A stretch of 18,899 bases of DNA from CAYYIS01 sp964470965 (GCA_964470965.1 CAYYIS010000072.1:1-18899); one strand, 5' to 3'. Numbered from the stretch's first letter, positions 7,474 through 15,403 are shown. Translations and numbers: made by a program. Notes: generated from the letters alone by a model not told the origin.

Positions 7474-7797
7474 ATGGATACAACAAAAATAGATATGTTT
7501 AAAAAGGTCTTGGAAATCGACCCCGTAGATCCGGCGATGCATTTCGGTCTGGGTTTAGAGTATATGACGGCGGAAAAGTATGCCCTGGCAGAGCCATGTT
7601 TTCGGAAGGCGATCGAATTTAAGGAGGACTATTCAGCTGCCTACCGGGAACTGGGCAAGGCGTTGACCGCTCTCGGAAGGGAGCAAGAGGCCGTTCCCGT
7701 TTATGAAAAAGGAATCCCGATCGCGCAGAACAACGGTGATATACAGACTGGCAAGGAAATGCAGGTGTTTTTAAACCGGATCACCTGTGGAGAATAG
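7474..7797 (+). CDS. Small tetratricopeptide-repeat protein
   Basis: A 107-residue protein made almost entirely of TPR helices. One repeat covers about residues 20-53 (PAMHFGLGLEYMTAEKYALA, then the AIEFKEDY turn), a second covers about 54-87 (SAAYRELGKALTALGREQEA), and there is a partial helix on either side. No signal peptide or membrane span, so it is a cytoplasmic scaffold or adaptor. Start ATG 7474 follows a GGAGA run about 7 nt upstream. A TATAAT hexamer lies at 7436-7441 but has no recognisable -35 partner at normal spacing. It precedes the helicase gene by 99 bp, but that gene has its own predicted promoter, so co-function is not implied. Confidence 0.85.
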   Translation: MDTTKIDMFKKVLEIDPVDPAMHFGLGLEYMTAEKYALAEPCFRKAIEFKEDYSAAYRELGKALTALGREQEAVPVYEKGIPIAQNNGDIQTGKEMQVFLNRITCGE

Positions 7798-7810
7798 ACG
7801 GCCTTTTGGA

Positions 7811-7839
7811 TTGACATCCCTCCTGTCTACGGCTACTTT
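7811..7839 (+). promoter_or_regulatory. Sigma-70-like promoter for the DinG-type helicase
   Basis: A perfect TTGACA (7811-7816), a 17-bp spacer, and TACTTT (7834-7839; matches the conserved T-A-...-T positions of the -10 box). Predicted start near 7846, about 50 nt before the helicase ATG. Confidence 0.5.
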
Positions 7840-7896
7840 TATCTGACTGTCACATCACGAGATCGGATATCATTTCTCTGCCCTTGAGTTCCATTC

Positions 7897-10707
7897 ATGA
7901 CCACCCAATCCAACGGACCGCAAGCCAGCGCTTCCTACCATAATTTTACTGCGCTGGCACTCCGATCCATAGACAGTGTCTGGCATATCGCTGCAGCCCT
8001 GGTTGACGACGGTTCGGTGGTGGATCAACTGCTGGTAAAAAATCTGCGCAGCGTGAAAAAGGACCTTTTAAAATGGACCGAGGACCGGCCGGTAGTTGTT
8101 CATAGAAAAACACAACTCGATGAATGTGATCTAGGCGAAAAACTTGTCACCTCTGTCCTCGCATCCACGGACCCGCTTTGCCTGGATTCCCATCAGCTAG
8201 CCCGAATCGTTCTTCCGCGTCTCAGCGACCATAACCTGGCCACCCTCGCCGCCTGCCTGGGTGTAGACGATTCAAATCCCGATATGAACCCGGCTGTCTG
8301 CGTCGGTGAATGTTTCATCCGCCTGCAGAATGTGCTTTTCACTTTGGAATTAGATTCCATCCGTAGCCTGACCCGACTTTCACGGGGGACGGAATCGCCC
8401 CTGCACGATCTTTTTCTGGAAGCAGAACAGAATCTCCTGAAAACCGCACTTTCCAGGGACAAGCATCATTCGTTCCCATCGGAGCTGTTCACGCCGTCCG
8501 TCAACGTAGAGGGCACGGCCATGATCGGTGAAGATTTGTGGCAGGGAAACGTGGTGGATGAGACGGTGGATGGAAAATCCATGCAGATGCTCGATCCGGA
8601 CGAGATGGTCGGTATATTCAGCGAGGGGGGGGCGATCGATCAGGCCATGGATCGGTTTGAGCACCGTCCGCAGCAGCTCTCCATGGTCCGTGCGGTAACG
8701 AACACGATCAACGATGGCGAATTCCTGATGGTGGAGGCCGGTACTGGCACCGGAAAATCACTTTCCTACCTGGTGCCTACGATTTACTGGGCGCTGAAAA
8801 ACGATCAGCGGGTAATCATATCAACCAATACCAAGAACCTCCAGGAACAACTTTTTTTCAAAGACATTCCTTTTCTCATGAAGACCCTGCAGGCTGAGTT
8901 CCGGGTGACCCTGCTGAAAGGGCGCTCCAACTACCTTTGTCCGGACCGTTGGCGCCAGGTTTTGGATCAGCCGGATGACCATCTGTCCCTGCGGGAAAAG
9001 GAAGAAGCCCTGCCACTCGTTGTCTGGCGCAGTGAAACCGCCACCGGCGATGTCTCCGAAAACCCCGGATTCATTATTCAGTCCAATCGGTCTTTGTGGA
9101 ACAAGATAAACGGTGAGGGCGGGACGTGTCCGAAATGTGTCTTCAAGGACGACTGCTTCGTCACCCGGGCACGGGCGGCGGCGGCGGTGTCGCATCTGGT
9201 CATCATCAACCATGCGTTACTGTTCTCCGATCTGGCGGCCGACAACGTTGTGCTGTCTGAATATGCACATCTCATCGTCGATGAGGCACACAATCTTGAG
9301 AAGGTGGCCGTGCAACACATGACAGTGGAAGTCAGCGTCTGGCGGACACGGAACATGCTGCGCAAACTGTACATCCGAGAGAGCATCGAATTCGGTCTTC
9401 TGGCCACGCTCAAATACCGGGCGGACCGTAGTCCTATGAAGCAGATTTGGAAAGACCAGCTGGCCAAAGCCGTGAGCCGGAGCATAGAGGCAGTGACGAT
9501 CCTGGATCAGGCCAACGACGCCTTCTTCAGGGATGTGACTGCTCAGGCGCTTAAATTGGTGCCCCCAACCGCCGGAATTTACGCCAAGCTTCGCTACTCG
9601 GCGGAACATGCATTAGTGGACTTCATGAACGGTCGTTCGGCGGAATTTTTCAGACGTTTCATCCACCTTCGGGATACGCTGGGAGGTCTGGGCGAGGTAC
9701 TGAACGATATTCCCGAATCGTGGCTGGCAGACCGAGATGAGTTCCTCAATACAATCCTGTCTTGTCTGGAGTCCTGTAAGGAAATTGAAATGGATCTTGG
9801 TGCCCTGCTCAAAGCTGATGCCGAAAACACCGTATACTGGGTAGAGGCATCCGAAAGATCAGAGTCTTCCTGTGTATTGATAGCGGCACCGTTAAACGTG
9901 TCGGAACGGCTGCACGAGGATCTGTTCAGCAACATGAGGTCAGCCGTTTTCACCTCGGCAACCATGACAGTAGGGACCCAGTTTAGCTATGCGGCCCGGC
10001 GTTTGGGCTTGGATCGCCAGGATAAAGGCCGGTTGAAGACATTCCGCATCGGTTCACCTTTCAATTATCAAGATCAGGCCCTGGTATGTGTCCCCTCGGA
10101 CTTTCCGAAGCCCAGGCATGAAGCGTTTCAGCCGGCTGTGAGCGAGATGATACAAAGCCTGGTTTTCTCAACGCGGCGCAGCACGCTGGTCCTGTTCACC
10201 GCATATGGCATGCTGAATCAGGTATACGCAGACTTGGAGCATCCGTTCAACAGGCTCGGGATACCGCTATTGGCTCAGGGTATATCGGGATCACGCACAT
10301 CGATTCTCGACCGTTTCCGATCCTCTCCCGGCTCAGTCCTGCTTGGCACAGACAGCTTCTGGGAAGGCATCGATGTTCCAGGCGAAGCGCTTGAAATAGT
10401 GATACTCGTAAAGCTCCCGTTCGCCGTACCATCCGAGCCGATGATAGAAGCGCAAATCGAACACCTGGACGGGGCCGGTCGCAACAGCTTCATGGAGTTT
10501 CTGGTGCCCGAGGCGGTCATAAAATTCAGGCAAGGGGTAGGTCGTCTGATCCGCTCCGGAAGTGACCGTGGCGCCGTGGTTATCCTGGACCAGCGCGTGA
10601 TCGGAACCCGCTACGGACAGCTGTTCCTGGACTCTTTACCGACTCGTCATAAAGTTTTCGGTAACGCAGAGGCACTGGTAGACGGTGTGACTGGGTGGTT
10701 TGAATAA
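7897..10707 (+). CDS. dinG: DinG/XPD-like superfamily 2 DNA helicase with degenerate N-terminal DnaQ-like domain
   Basis: A 936-residue ATP-dependent helicase of the DinG/Rad3 group. Walker A is EAGTGTGKS (residues 280-288), the DEAH box is at 462-465, and the C-terminal motor motifs are DSFWEGIDVPG (819-829) and QGVGRLIR (879-886). Four cysteines, C348, C411, C414 and C420, sit between Walker A and DEAH in the arrangement that holds the XPD-type 4Fe-4S cluster. These features support 5'-3' unwinding of forked, R-loop or D-loop structures during repair. Residues ~15-150 resemble the DnaQ/epsilon exonuclease domain fused to DinG in Firmicutes: HIAAALVDDGSVVD, VVVHRKTQLD, LDSHQLARIVLPRLS, HNLATLAACLGV. 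However, the DxE of Exo I reads LALRS and the HxxxxD of Exo III reads NPAVCVGECF, so nuclease activity is probably lost. Residues ~150-250 are a linker with no recognised domain. Confidence 0.93.
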   Translation: MTTQSNGPQASASYHNFTALALRSIDSVWHIAAALVDDGSVVDQLLVKNLRSVKKDLLKWTEDRPVVVHRKTQLDECDLGEKLVTSVLASTDPLCLDSHQLARIVLPRLSDHNLATLAACLGVDDSNPDMNPAVCVGECFIRLQNVLFTLELDSIRSLTRLSRGTESPLHDLFLEAEQNLLKTALSRDKHHSFPSELFTPSVNVEGTAMIGEDLWQGNVVDETVDGKSMQMLDPDEMVGIFSEGGAIDQAMDRFEHRPQQLSMVRAVTNTINDGEFLMVEAGTGTGKSLSYLVPTIYWALKNDQRVIISTNTKNLQEQLFFKDIPFLMKTLQAEFRVTLLKGRSNYLCPDRWRQVLDQPDDHLSLREKEEALPLVVWRSETATGDVSENPGFIIQSNRSLWNKINGEGGTCPKCVFKDDCFVTRARAAAAVSHLVIINHALLFSDLAADNVVLSEYAHLIVDEAHNLEKVAVQHMTVEVSVWRTRNMLRKLYIRESIEFGLLATLKYRADRSPMKQIWKDQLAKAVSRSIEAVTILDQANDAFFRDVTAQALKLVPPTAGIYAKLRYSAEHALVDFMNGRSAEFFRRFIHLRDTLGGLGEVLNDIPESWLADRDEFLNTILSCLESCKEIEMDLGALLKADAENTVYWVEASERSESSCVLIAAPLNVSERLHEDLFSNMRSAVFTSATMTVGTQFSYAARRLGLDRQDKGRLKTFRIGSPFNYQDQALVCVPSDFPKPRHEAFQPAVSEMIQSLVFSTRRSTLVLFTAYGMLNQVYADLEHPFNRLGIPLLAQGISGSRTSILDRFRSSPGSVLLGTDSFWEGIDVPGEALEIVILVKLPFAVPSEPMIEAQIEHLDGAGRNSFMEFLVPEAVIKFRQGVGRLIRSGSDRGAVVILDQRVIGTRYGQLFLDSLPTRHKVFGNAEALVDGVTGWFE

Positions 10708-10778
10708 ATCGGTCCTTGGTGCATTGATTCATTTATTAATTGGCATGGAGTAATCAAGGCAGTGAAAAAGAGTAGCAC

Positions 10779-10807
10779 TTGAGGCCCGGCAAAATTACCT
10801 TTATATT
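10779..10807 (+). promoter_or_regulatory. Possible sigma-70-like promoter upstream of the broken frame / ubiA operon
   Basis: TTGAGG (10779-10784; 4 of 6), a 17-bp spacer, and TATATT (10802-10807; 5 of 6) in an AT-rich stretch. It would give a leader of about 440 nt to ubiA, or about 45 nt to the ATG at 10859 of the interrupted frame. Confidence 0.35.
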
Positions 10808-10858
10808 TTAAGTATTCCATTGTATGATGCTAGGAATCTGAGTGAATCGAATATCAGA

Positions 10859-11122
10859 ATGTTCACCCAGTCTCAACTAAACTGTTTTGCAAATGCCCCG
10901 GTCCCTGGAACCATATGAAATGATCGGGCCTTCGGCGCGGACGATGGACAGTACGTCAGCGCCAAAACGGAGGGGATGCTGATCGGACTGGAGACTGTGC
11001 CGTCCCTCGGAAGCCCCATAGGCTGCCTTCGAAAGGACGTCTGCAACCGGTATTTCCACCGCGCGGACGCCTGTTTCCCAGTGGCGACGGTTCTGGCGAG
11101 AGAAATGCGTGAGGAAATGTAG
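10859..11122 (+). pseudogene. Interrupted coding-like frame, unrecognised product
   Basis: Reading from ATG 10859 gives a 19-codon start (MFTQSQLNCFANAPVPGTI). An in-frame TGA at 10916-10918 follows, and then 67 open codons to TAG 11120-11122, ending VATVLAREMREEM. The segment after the TGA uses mostly G or C in third positions, like the real genes around it, whereas the DNA upstream of ~10880 is AT-rich. That suggests a gene remnant or a gene with one nonsense change. An internal ATG at 10976, right after a GGAGGGG run, could instead start a 48-residue protein. I recognise no family. A selenocysteine reading is not supported because I see no convincing hairpin after the TGA. Confidence 0.3.
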
Positions 11123-11210
11123 ATAGTGATCGCGTTAACAGCAGGTACCTGGAAGACCGGGTGGCCCTGACACAGGGTTTTTCCGGGACAGTTGATCGCC
11201 TTGGCAGGCC

Positions 11211-11240
11211 TTGGAAACGTAATGTATCACAATGTATAAA
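11211..11240 (+). promoter_or_regulatory. Weak candidate promoter immediately upstream of ubiA
   Basis: TTGGAA (11211-11216; 4 of 6), an 18-bp spacer, and TATAAA (11235-11240; 5 of 6). The predicted start near 11247 would leave only ~11 nt of leader and exclude the purine run at 11239-11246, so either initiation is near-leaderless or the true promoter is farther upstream. Confidence 0.3.
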
Positions 11241-11257
11241 GAGGATCTCTAGCGTAT

Positions 11258-12118
11258 ATGTCCCACATCGTTACGTTCGGCAGGATGATCAAGTTTTCTC
11301 ACAGCGTTTTCGCGTTGCCGTTTGCACTGGCAGGGGCCACGCTGGCTGCTACAGTGGCAGGAATCGGGTGGCAGCAGGTGGTCTGGATCGTGGTAGCCAT
11401 GGTAGGAGCGCGGACCGCAGCGATGGGGTTTAATCGCCTTGTGGATCGAGATGTGGACGCCGCCAATCCGAGGACCCGAAACCGGGAACTCCCACGGGGT
11501 ATCATCCAGCCGGGAACAGTACGGGTTTTTGTCGTTGTGTCCTCCCTGGTTTTTTTCTTCGCGGCATACTGCCTGAATCAGCTTTGTTTCTATCTTTCTC
11601 CAGTGGCCCTGGCGGTCGTGCTATCGTACTCCTATTTGAAACGGTGGACATGGGCCAGCCACTTCATGCTCGGTCTTTCCCTGGGTATTGCTCCGGTGGG
11701 CGCCTGGATCGCGGTAACAGGTACGCTGGACCCCGAGCCGCTTCTTCTGACCATGGCGGTATTGACCTGGACCGCCGGGTTTGACATCATTTATGCCTGT
11801 CAGGATTATGAATTCGATATCGCTAACGGGCTGTTCTCGGTACCGCAGCGCCTGGGCATTGGGCCTGCGCTTATGGTGGCCAGGTCGCTGCACTTGATCG
11901 CAGTGCTCTGCCTACTCGCCATGAAATGGGTGTTCGGACTGGAAATACTGTACCTGGTGGGCGTGACACTGGTTACGATTATCCTGATCTATGAACACAC
12001 CCTGGTCAGCGAGGATGACCTGTCCAAGGTGAACATCGCATTTTTTTCGACAAACGGAGTGATCAGCGTGGTGTATTTCCTGTTTACCATGGTTGATGTC
12101 CTCATCATCGGCTGGTGA
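11258..12118 (+). CDS. ubiA: UbiA-family prenyltransferase (quinone ring prenylation)
   Basis: A 286-residue inner-membrane aromatic prenyltransferase with about eight to nine helices. Both Asp-rich motifs that bind the Mg-diphosphate of the polyprenyl donor are present: NRLVDRDVD (Asn59, Asp63, Asp67) and DYEFD (residues 183-187). YSYLKRW at 124-130 is a conserved loop, and the sequence resembles the short '4-hydroxybenzoate polyprenyltransferase' branch found with futalosine-pathway menaquinone genes (MqnP-like). Which aromatic acid is prenylated cannot be decided from this alone; the adjacent methyltransferase and flavin prenyltransferase support a quinone role. Start ATG 11258 has a GAGG run about 13 nt upstream, which is far for a standard ribosome-binding site. 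It is followed 3 bp later by ubiE. Confidence 0.92.
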   Translation: MSHIVTFGRMIKFSHSVFALPFALAGATLAATVAGIGWQQVVWIVVAMVGARTAAMGFNRLVDRDVDAANPRTRNRELPRGIIQPGTVRVFVVVSSLVFFFAAYCLNQLCFYLSPVALAVVLSYSYLKRWTWASHFMLGLSLGIAPVGAWIAVTGTLDPEPLLLTMAVLTWTAGFDIIYACQDYEFDIANGLFSVPQRLGIGPALMVARSLHLIAVLCLLAMKWVFGLEILYLVGVTLVTIILIYEHTLVSEDDLSKVNIAFFSTNGVISVVYFLFTMVDVLIIGW

Positions 12119-12121
12119 TGT

Positions 12122-12820
12122 ATGCATGAAAAATCGCAACGCGTCGGCGATATGTTCAACAGGATTGCGGCCCGGTACGATCTGCTAAATCATCTACTCA
12201 GCGGCGGCACTGACTTCTACTGGCGCAAAGCAGCACTGGATGCGGTTGGTTTGAAGCCGGACACCAGGATCCTGGATTTATGTGTGGGAACAGCAGACCT
12301 GGCGCTGGGTGCCATGCGCCGCAAGGCTGGACCTGACATGGTGATCGGGATAGATCTGGCACTCGGCATGATGCGTATCGGCCAGAAGAAAGCGGCACAG
12401 CTTGCCCTGGGGGGAATGCGGTTTGTATGCGGAAATGCTGAAGAATTGCCGTTCAAGGAGGATAGGTTCGATGGCGCCATGGTCGCGTTTGGTGTCAGGA
12501 ATCTGGCGGATATACCCGCGGGCCTGGCCAGCATTCATCACACCCTTAAACCGGGTGGAAGGCTGGTAGTTCTGGAGCTATCACGTCCCGGAATGCGCGG
12601 GTTTCGGGATCTGTATCAGGTGTATTTTCGCCACGTGCTGCCCCGCCTGGGCGGACTGATTTCCGGCGACGGCGGCGCATACAGTTACCTGCACACATCC
12701 GTGATGGATTTCCCGCCCCGCGAGCGGTTTATCGAACTGATGGAAGAAGCCGGTTTCACTGCAACAGGCCACAGAGATCTCTCCTTGGGGATCGCAACGT
12801 TATACTGGGGTGATAAATAA
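12122..12820 (+). CDS. ubiE: UbiE/MenG demethyl(mena)quinone C-methyltransferase
   Basis: A 232-residue cytoplasmic SAM-dependent methyltransferase that adds the ring methyl group in the last step of menaquinone (or ubiquinone) synthesis. SAM-binding motif I is LDLCVGTADLAL (51-62), followed by the acidic GIDLALGM (76-83), AEELPF (106-111) and post-I FGVRNLAD (123-130). The UbiE family signature YSYLHTSVMDFP is at 187-198. Length is close to the family norm. It starts at ATG 12122, three bases after the ubiA stop, so the two are co-translated. A 171-bp gap to ubiX follows. With ubiA and ubiX beside it and no ubiquinone-specific hydroxylases in view, menaquinone is the more likely product. Confidence 0.94.
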   Translation: MHEKSQRVGDMFNRIAARYDLLNHLLSGGTDFYWRKAALDAVGLKPDTRILDLCVGTADLALGAMRRKAGPDMVIGIDLALGMMRIGQKKAAQLALGGMRFVCGNAEELPFKEDRFDGAMVAFGVRNLADIPAGLASIHHTLKPGGRLVVLELSRPGMRGFRDLYQVYFRHVLPRLGGLISGDGGAYSYLHTSVMDFPPRERFIELMEEAGFTATGHRDLSLGIATLYWGDK

Positions 12821-12991
12821 CATTGTCCGCGTATGGTGTGTTTCATAACCGGCACACCCGGCAGACCGGATATATATCGAAAAAACAAATGTTGTTCGCT
12901 ACCGGGATCTTCCTCCGGATTCTTCTGACCGGTGAAATCGATCTCGTTGAATCGTCTTTCCAAGACTTAACCGACTCAAGGGTCAAATGAC

Positions 12992-13600
12992 ATGCACAAA
13001 CACATCGTCGTAGCCATCACCGGCGCCAGCGGCGCCATCTACGCGCTACGGCTTCTTCGGGCGCTGCTGATGGGAGGCCACCGGGTTAGCCTGGTTTTCT
13101 CGAAGTTCGGCCGCTATGTGCTTCAGGATGAAGTGGGGCTACCGGCCGGCCAGGATTTTTTCGCACAGCTGTGTAAGAAATATGGAGAGTCGTTACAGAA
13201 CGGGCAGTTAGAGGAACACAAAATAGGCGACCTGGCCGCGTCCATCGCCAGCGGTTCGGTCCGGGTGGACGGTATGGCCGTGATCCCCTGCTCCATGAAA
13301 ACCCTGTCCAGCATAGCCCACGGAACGTCCGTTTCGTTGATCGACCGGGCGGCGGATGTAGCGCTCAAGGAAGGGCGGACCCTGGTCCTCGTACCGAGGG
13401 AAACACCCTTTAATCTGATACACATGCGGAACATGGTCACCGCAGCGGAAGCCGGTGCCCGCATCGTCCCGGCTATGCCCGCATTCTACCAGAAGCCGGA
13501 AACTTTTGACGACCTGGCCGATTTCGTCGCAGGACGGGTGCTGAATCTCCTGGGTGTAGAGCATGATCTGTTCATACCGTGGCGATCAGAGGAAGACTGA
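12992..13600 (+). CDS. ubiX: Flavin prenyltransferase UbiX (prenylated-FMN synthase)
   Basis: A 202-residue flavoprotein that makes the prenylated FMN cofactor used by UbiD-type decarboxylases. The FMN-binding ITGASGA is at residues 9-15, PCSMKTLSSIAHG at 99-111, VPRETPFN at 134-141 and PAMPAFYQKP at 160-169; these are the hallmark blocks of UbiX/Pad1. Length is typical. In menaquinone synthesis by the futalosine route this corresponds to MqnM, working with a UbiD-like MqnL, which is not in the window. Start ATG 12992 has an AGGG run 8-11 nt upstream. The 171-bp gap before it shows no clear terminator, so read-through from ubiE is likely. Its 3' end overlaps an alternative upstream start of nth. 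Confidence 0.95.
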   Translation: MHKHIVVAITGASGAIYALRLLRALLMGGHRVSLVFSKFGRYVLQDEVGLPAGQDFFAQLCKKYGESLQNGQLEEHKIGDLAASIASGSVRVDGMAVIPCSMKTLSSIAHGTSVSLIDRAADVALKEGRTLVLVPRETPFNLIHMRNMVTAAEAGARIVPAMPAFYQKPETFDDLADFVAGRVLNLLGVEHDLFIPWRSEED

Positions 13601-13610
13601 GGCAGCCTTT

Positions 13611-14267
13611 GTGAAAGACCGAGACATTCATGATGCCATAGTTATCATACGGGAGGAGATGCCGAAGTGGGAGGCGACTACCATGGCCCAGGTGGCCGAG
13701 CTGACCCGTGATCCCTTCCGGGTTCTCATCGGTACGATTTTAAGTCTTCGTACGCAGGACAAGACAACCCATGAGGCCTGCGAACGGCTGTTCGCCCTCG
13801 CGGATACGCCCGAATCTATGCTCACGCTGTCCGAGCAAGCGATCGATGATGCGATTTATCCGGTCGGCTTCCATGTCACCAAGGCGCAGAACATCCTAAA
13901 AATATGCCGTATTCTTGTGGAAGAGTACAGAGGCAAAACACCGGACGACCTGGATGCGCTCATCATGCTACCGGGTGTGGGACGTAAAACCGCCAATCTG
14001 GTTGTCACACTCGGTTTCAACAAGCCGGGTATCTGTGTGGATACCCACGTACACCGAATTTTCAACCGGTGGGGTTATGTATCTACAAAAATGCCGGACG
14101 ATACGGAGTTCGCATTGAGGGACAAACTGCCGGCGGAATACTGGATACCAATCAACGATATCCTGGTCACCTACGGACAAAATCTCTGCAAACCTATCTC
14201 TCCTCATTGCAGCATATGCCGTCTGACCGATTATTGTGACAGAACCGGCGTAGACAAACACCGTTAG
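13611..14267 (+). CDS. nth: Endonuclease III (DNA glycosylase / AP lyase)
   Basis: A 218-residue base-excision repair enzyme that removes oxidised pyrimidines and cleaves at abasic sites. The helix-hairpin-helix LPGVGRKTA is at 120-128 with catalytic Lys126, the catalytic Asp144 is in VDTHVHRIFNR, and the 4Fe-4S cluster cysteines C193, C200, C203 and C209 fit C-x6-C-x2-C-x5-C exactly. I choose GTG 13611, 10 nt past the ubiX stop, because it gives the usual N-terminus and a GAGG run lies about 9 nt upstream. ATG 13563 would overlap ubiX by 38 bp, and ATG 13662 would trim the first helix. It has no functional link to its quinone neighbours and appears to be a passenger in the operon. Confidence 0.93.
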   Translation: MKDRDIHDAIVIIREEMPKWEATTMAQVAELTRDPFRVLIGTILSLRTQDKTTHEACERLFALADTPESMLTLSEQAIDDAIYPVGFHVTKAQNILKICRILVEEYRGKTPDDLDALIMLPGVGRKTANLVVTLGFNKPGICVDTHVHRIFNRWGYVSTKMPDDTEFALRDKLPAEYWIPINDILVTYGQNLCKPISPHCSICRLTDYCDRTGVDKHR

Positions 14268-14284
14268 TTCCGAAAGGACGATTT

Positions 14285-15289
14285 ATGTCTAATACTCTCA
14301 CTGCACCGATCGGCTTCGGCCGTGAGCCCAAAATTATCGCCGCCCTGTCTGTGCCGATTTCAAACGGCGTCATCGACTTCGGATGCTTTGCCGAGGATCT
14401 CGAACGTACCGCCAGCTATGGTATTGAACCGGCTGTTCTGATGGATACCTACCAGATAAATCACTGCACCCTCGAGCAGCAAGTGCGTGGCCTGGAGGTA
14501 ACCCGCGATGTAATGGCCGGTCGTCCATTTACGGCCGGAGTGTACGTCGAAGACGAACTGACCGGCGATGCCCCCGAAGACATGATTAGAGCCTATCGCA
14601 AGAAAATCGAAATGCTGGAAGTACAGTACGGTGCCAACCCGATTGTTTTTCAGACAGAGGGACTGAAGGGTGCGGATGCCGGAACGGTTATTAGGGTGTA
14701 CAACGGCATGGCGGAAGCCTCCAGAGGAGGATTAAAGGCGTTTGAATTGAGCCCTGTCTTCGCTCCGAACGGATGGATGTTCCCGGACGACGCGCTGATC
14801 GAAATCCTGGCGGACGACAAGTGGGACGGCACCAAGCATTCATCGTTGGATCCATCGAAGGAATGGGTTCTTCTTCAGAAGATACAGAAGCTGGGGAAAC
14901 GTCTGTACACCGGTAATGATTATGACTTCGCCTCCATGATTTTTAACGGGAGCGATGCTTTGCTCGGTATTGCCACATTCATACCGGACAAATTCCGTGA
15001 ACTGGCAAATGCCCTCAGGGATGGCGATAACAACGCCTACTTCAAGCTGGCCACCTCGATGGAGTTCCTGGGACGTGTCGCCTTCCAATTCCCGGTCCCG
15101 GCCTACAAGCACGGTGCTGCCATGGTTAAGAAAATGCGTGGTTGGTATCCGAACGATGACTTGCTGCCCGAGAATCCGTTTACGAGGAATGAGACCCATA
15201 GAAATGAATTAAGGGACGCCCTGCATTATCTGGGCATCGAAACAATGTCGGAAGATGTCGACAGCCGGGATTCGGACGTGGCAATGTAA
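14285..15289 (+). CDS. Dihydrodipicolinate synthase (DapA)-superfamily protein, divergent
   Basis: A 334-residue protein with the outline of a class I aldolase TIM barrel of the DapA/N-acetylneuraminate lyase superfamily. The N-terminal IIAALSVPISNGVIDF resembles the family's first strand. WDGTKHSSLD (residues 180-189) has Lys184 in the place of the Schiff-base lysine (usually GxKDSS), GNDYDFASMIFNGSDALLG (210-228) matches the 'GDD...GA.G.IS' strand, and EFLGRVAFQFPVPAYKHGAA (260-279) matches the C-terminal helix region. The tyrosine of the usual YNxP motif is not found; the equivalent stretch reads SPVFAPNG (156-163). It is therefore unlikely to be the lysine-pathway DapA and may use another 2-oxo acid or be non-catalytic. 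Start ATG 14285 with AAAGGA upstream, 17 nt after nth; last gene before a strong terminator. Confidence 0.75.
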   Translation: MSNTLTAPIGFGREPKIIAALSVPISNGVIDFGCFAEDLERTASYGIEPAVLMDTYQINHCTLEQQVRGLEVTRDVMAGRPFTAGVYVEDELTGDAPEDMIRAYRKKIEMLEVQYGANPIVFQTEGLKGADAGTVIRVYNGMAEASRGGLKAFELSPVFAPNGWMFPDDALIEILADDKWDGTKHSSLDPSKEWVLLQKIQKLGKRLYTGNDYDFASMIFNGSDALLGIATFIPDKFRELANALRDGDNNAYFKLATSMEFLGRVAFQFPVPAYKHGAAMVKKMRGWYPNDDLLPENPFTRNETHRNELRDALHYLGIETMSEDVDSRDSDVAM

Positions 15290-15317
15290 CGTCTCTAAGA
15301 AACAGATACGAGATTTC

Positions 15318-15360
15318 AAGGCGGTTTCCGACTGGTGGGTACGGGAAACCGCCTTTTTTA
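15318..15360 (+). terminator. Intrinsic terminator ending the ubiA-to-aldolase operon
   Basis: A perfect 12-bp stem, AAGGCGGTTTCC (15318-15329) / GGAAACCGCCTT (15344-15355), with a 14-nt loop runs into a T tract (T run 15354-15359). It begins 28 nt after the stop codon of the aldolase-family gene. This is the strongest terminator in the window. Confidence 0.92.
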
Positions 15361-15403
15361 TTCGGGCTTGTCTGTAAACACACTCTGAATCCATGAGGAG
15401 AGC

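Larger units (their letters stand above)
10708..11257. other. 550-bp stretch without an intact gene, between helicase and ubiA
   Basis: The first ~170 bp are AT-rich and look non-coding, with a possible promoter at 10779-10807. From about 10880 to 11122 the sequence turns GC-rich and coding-like (see the separate broken-gene entry). The final ~135 bp before ubiA show no convincing reading frame: a GTG-initiated frame from 11161 merely runs into ubiA in the wrong frame. No tRNA or terminator was recognised after the helicase. Confidence 0.5.

Noticed and set aside
10916..10918. In-frame TGA read as selenocysteine
   Set aside because: No convincing bacterial SECIS-type hairpin follows the codon, no selenoprotein family is recognised, and a nonsense change or sequencing error is simpler.
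11161..11433. GTG-initiated frame upstream of and overlapping ubiA
   Set aside because: It continues inside ubiA in the wrong frame, and its translation shows no domain.
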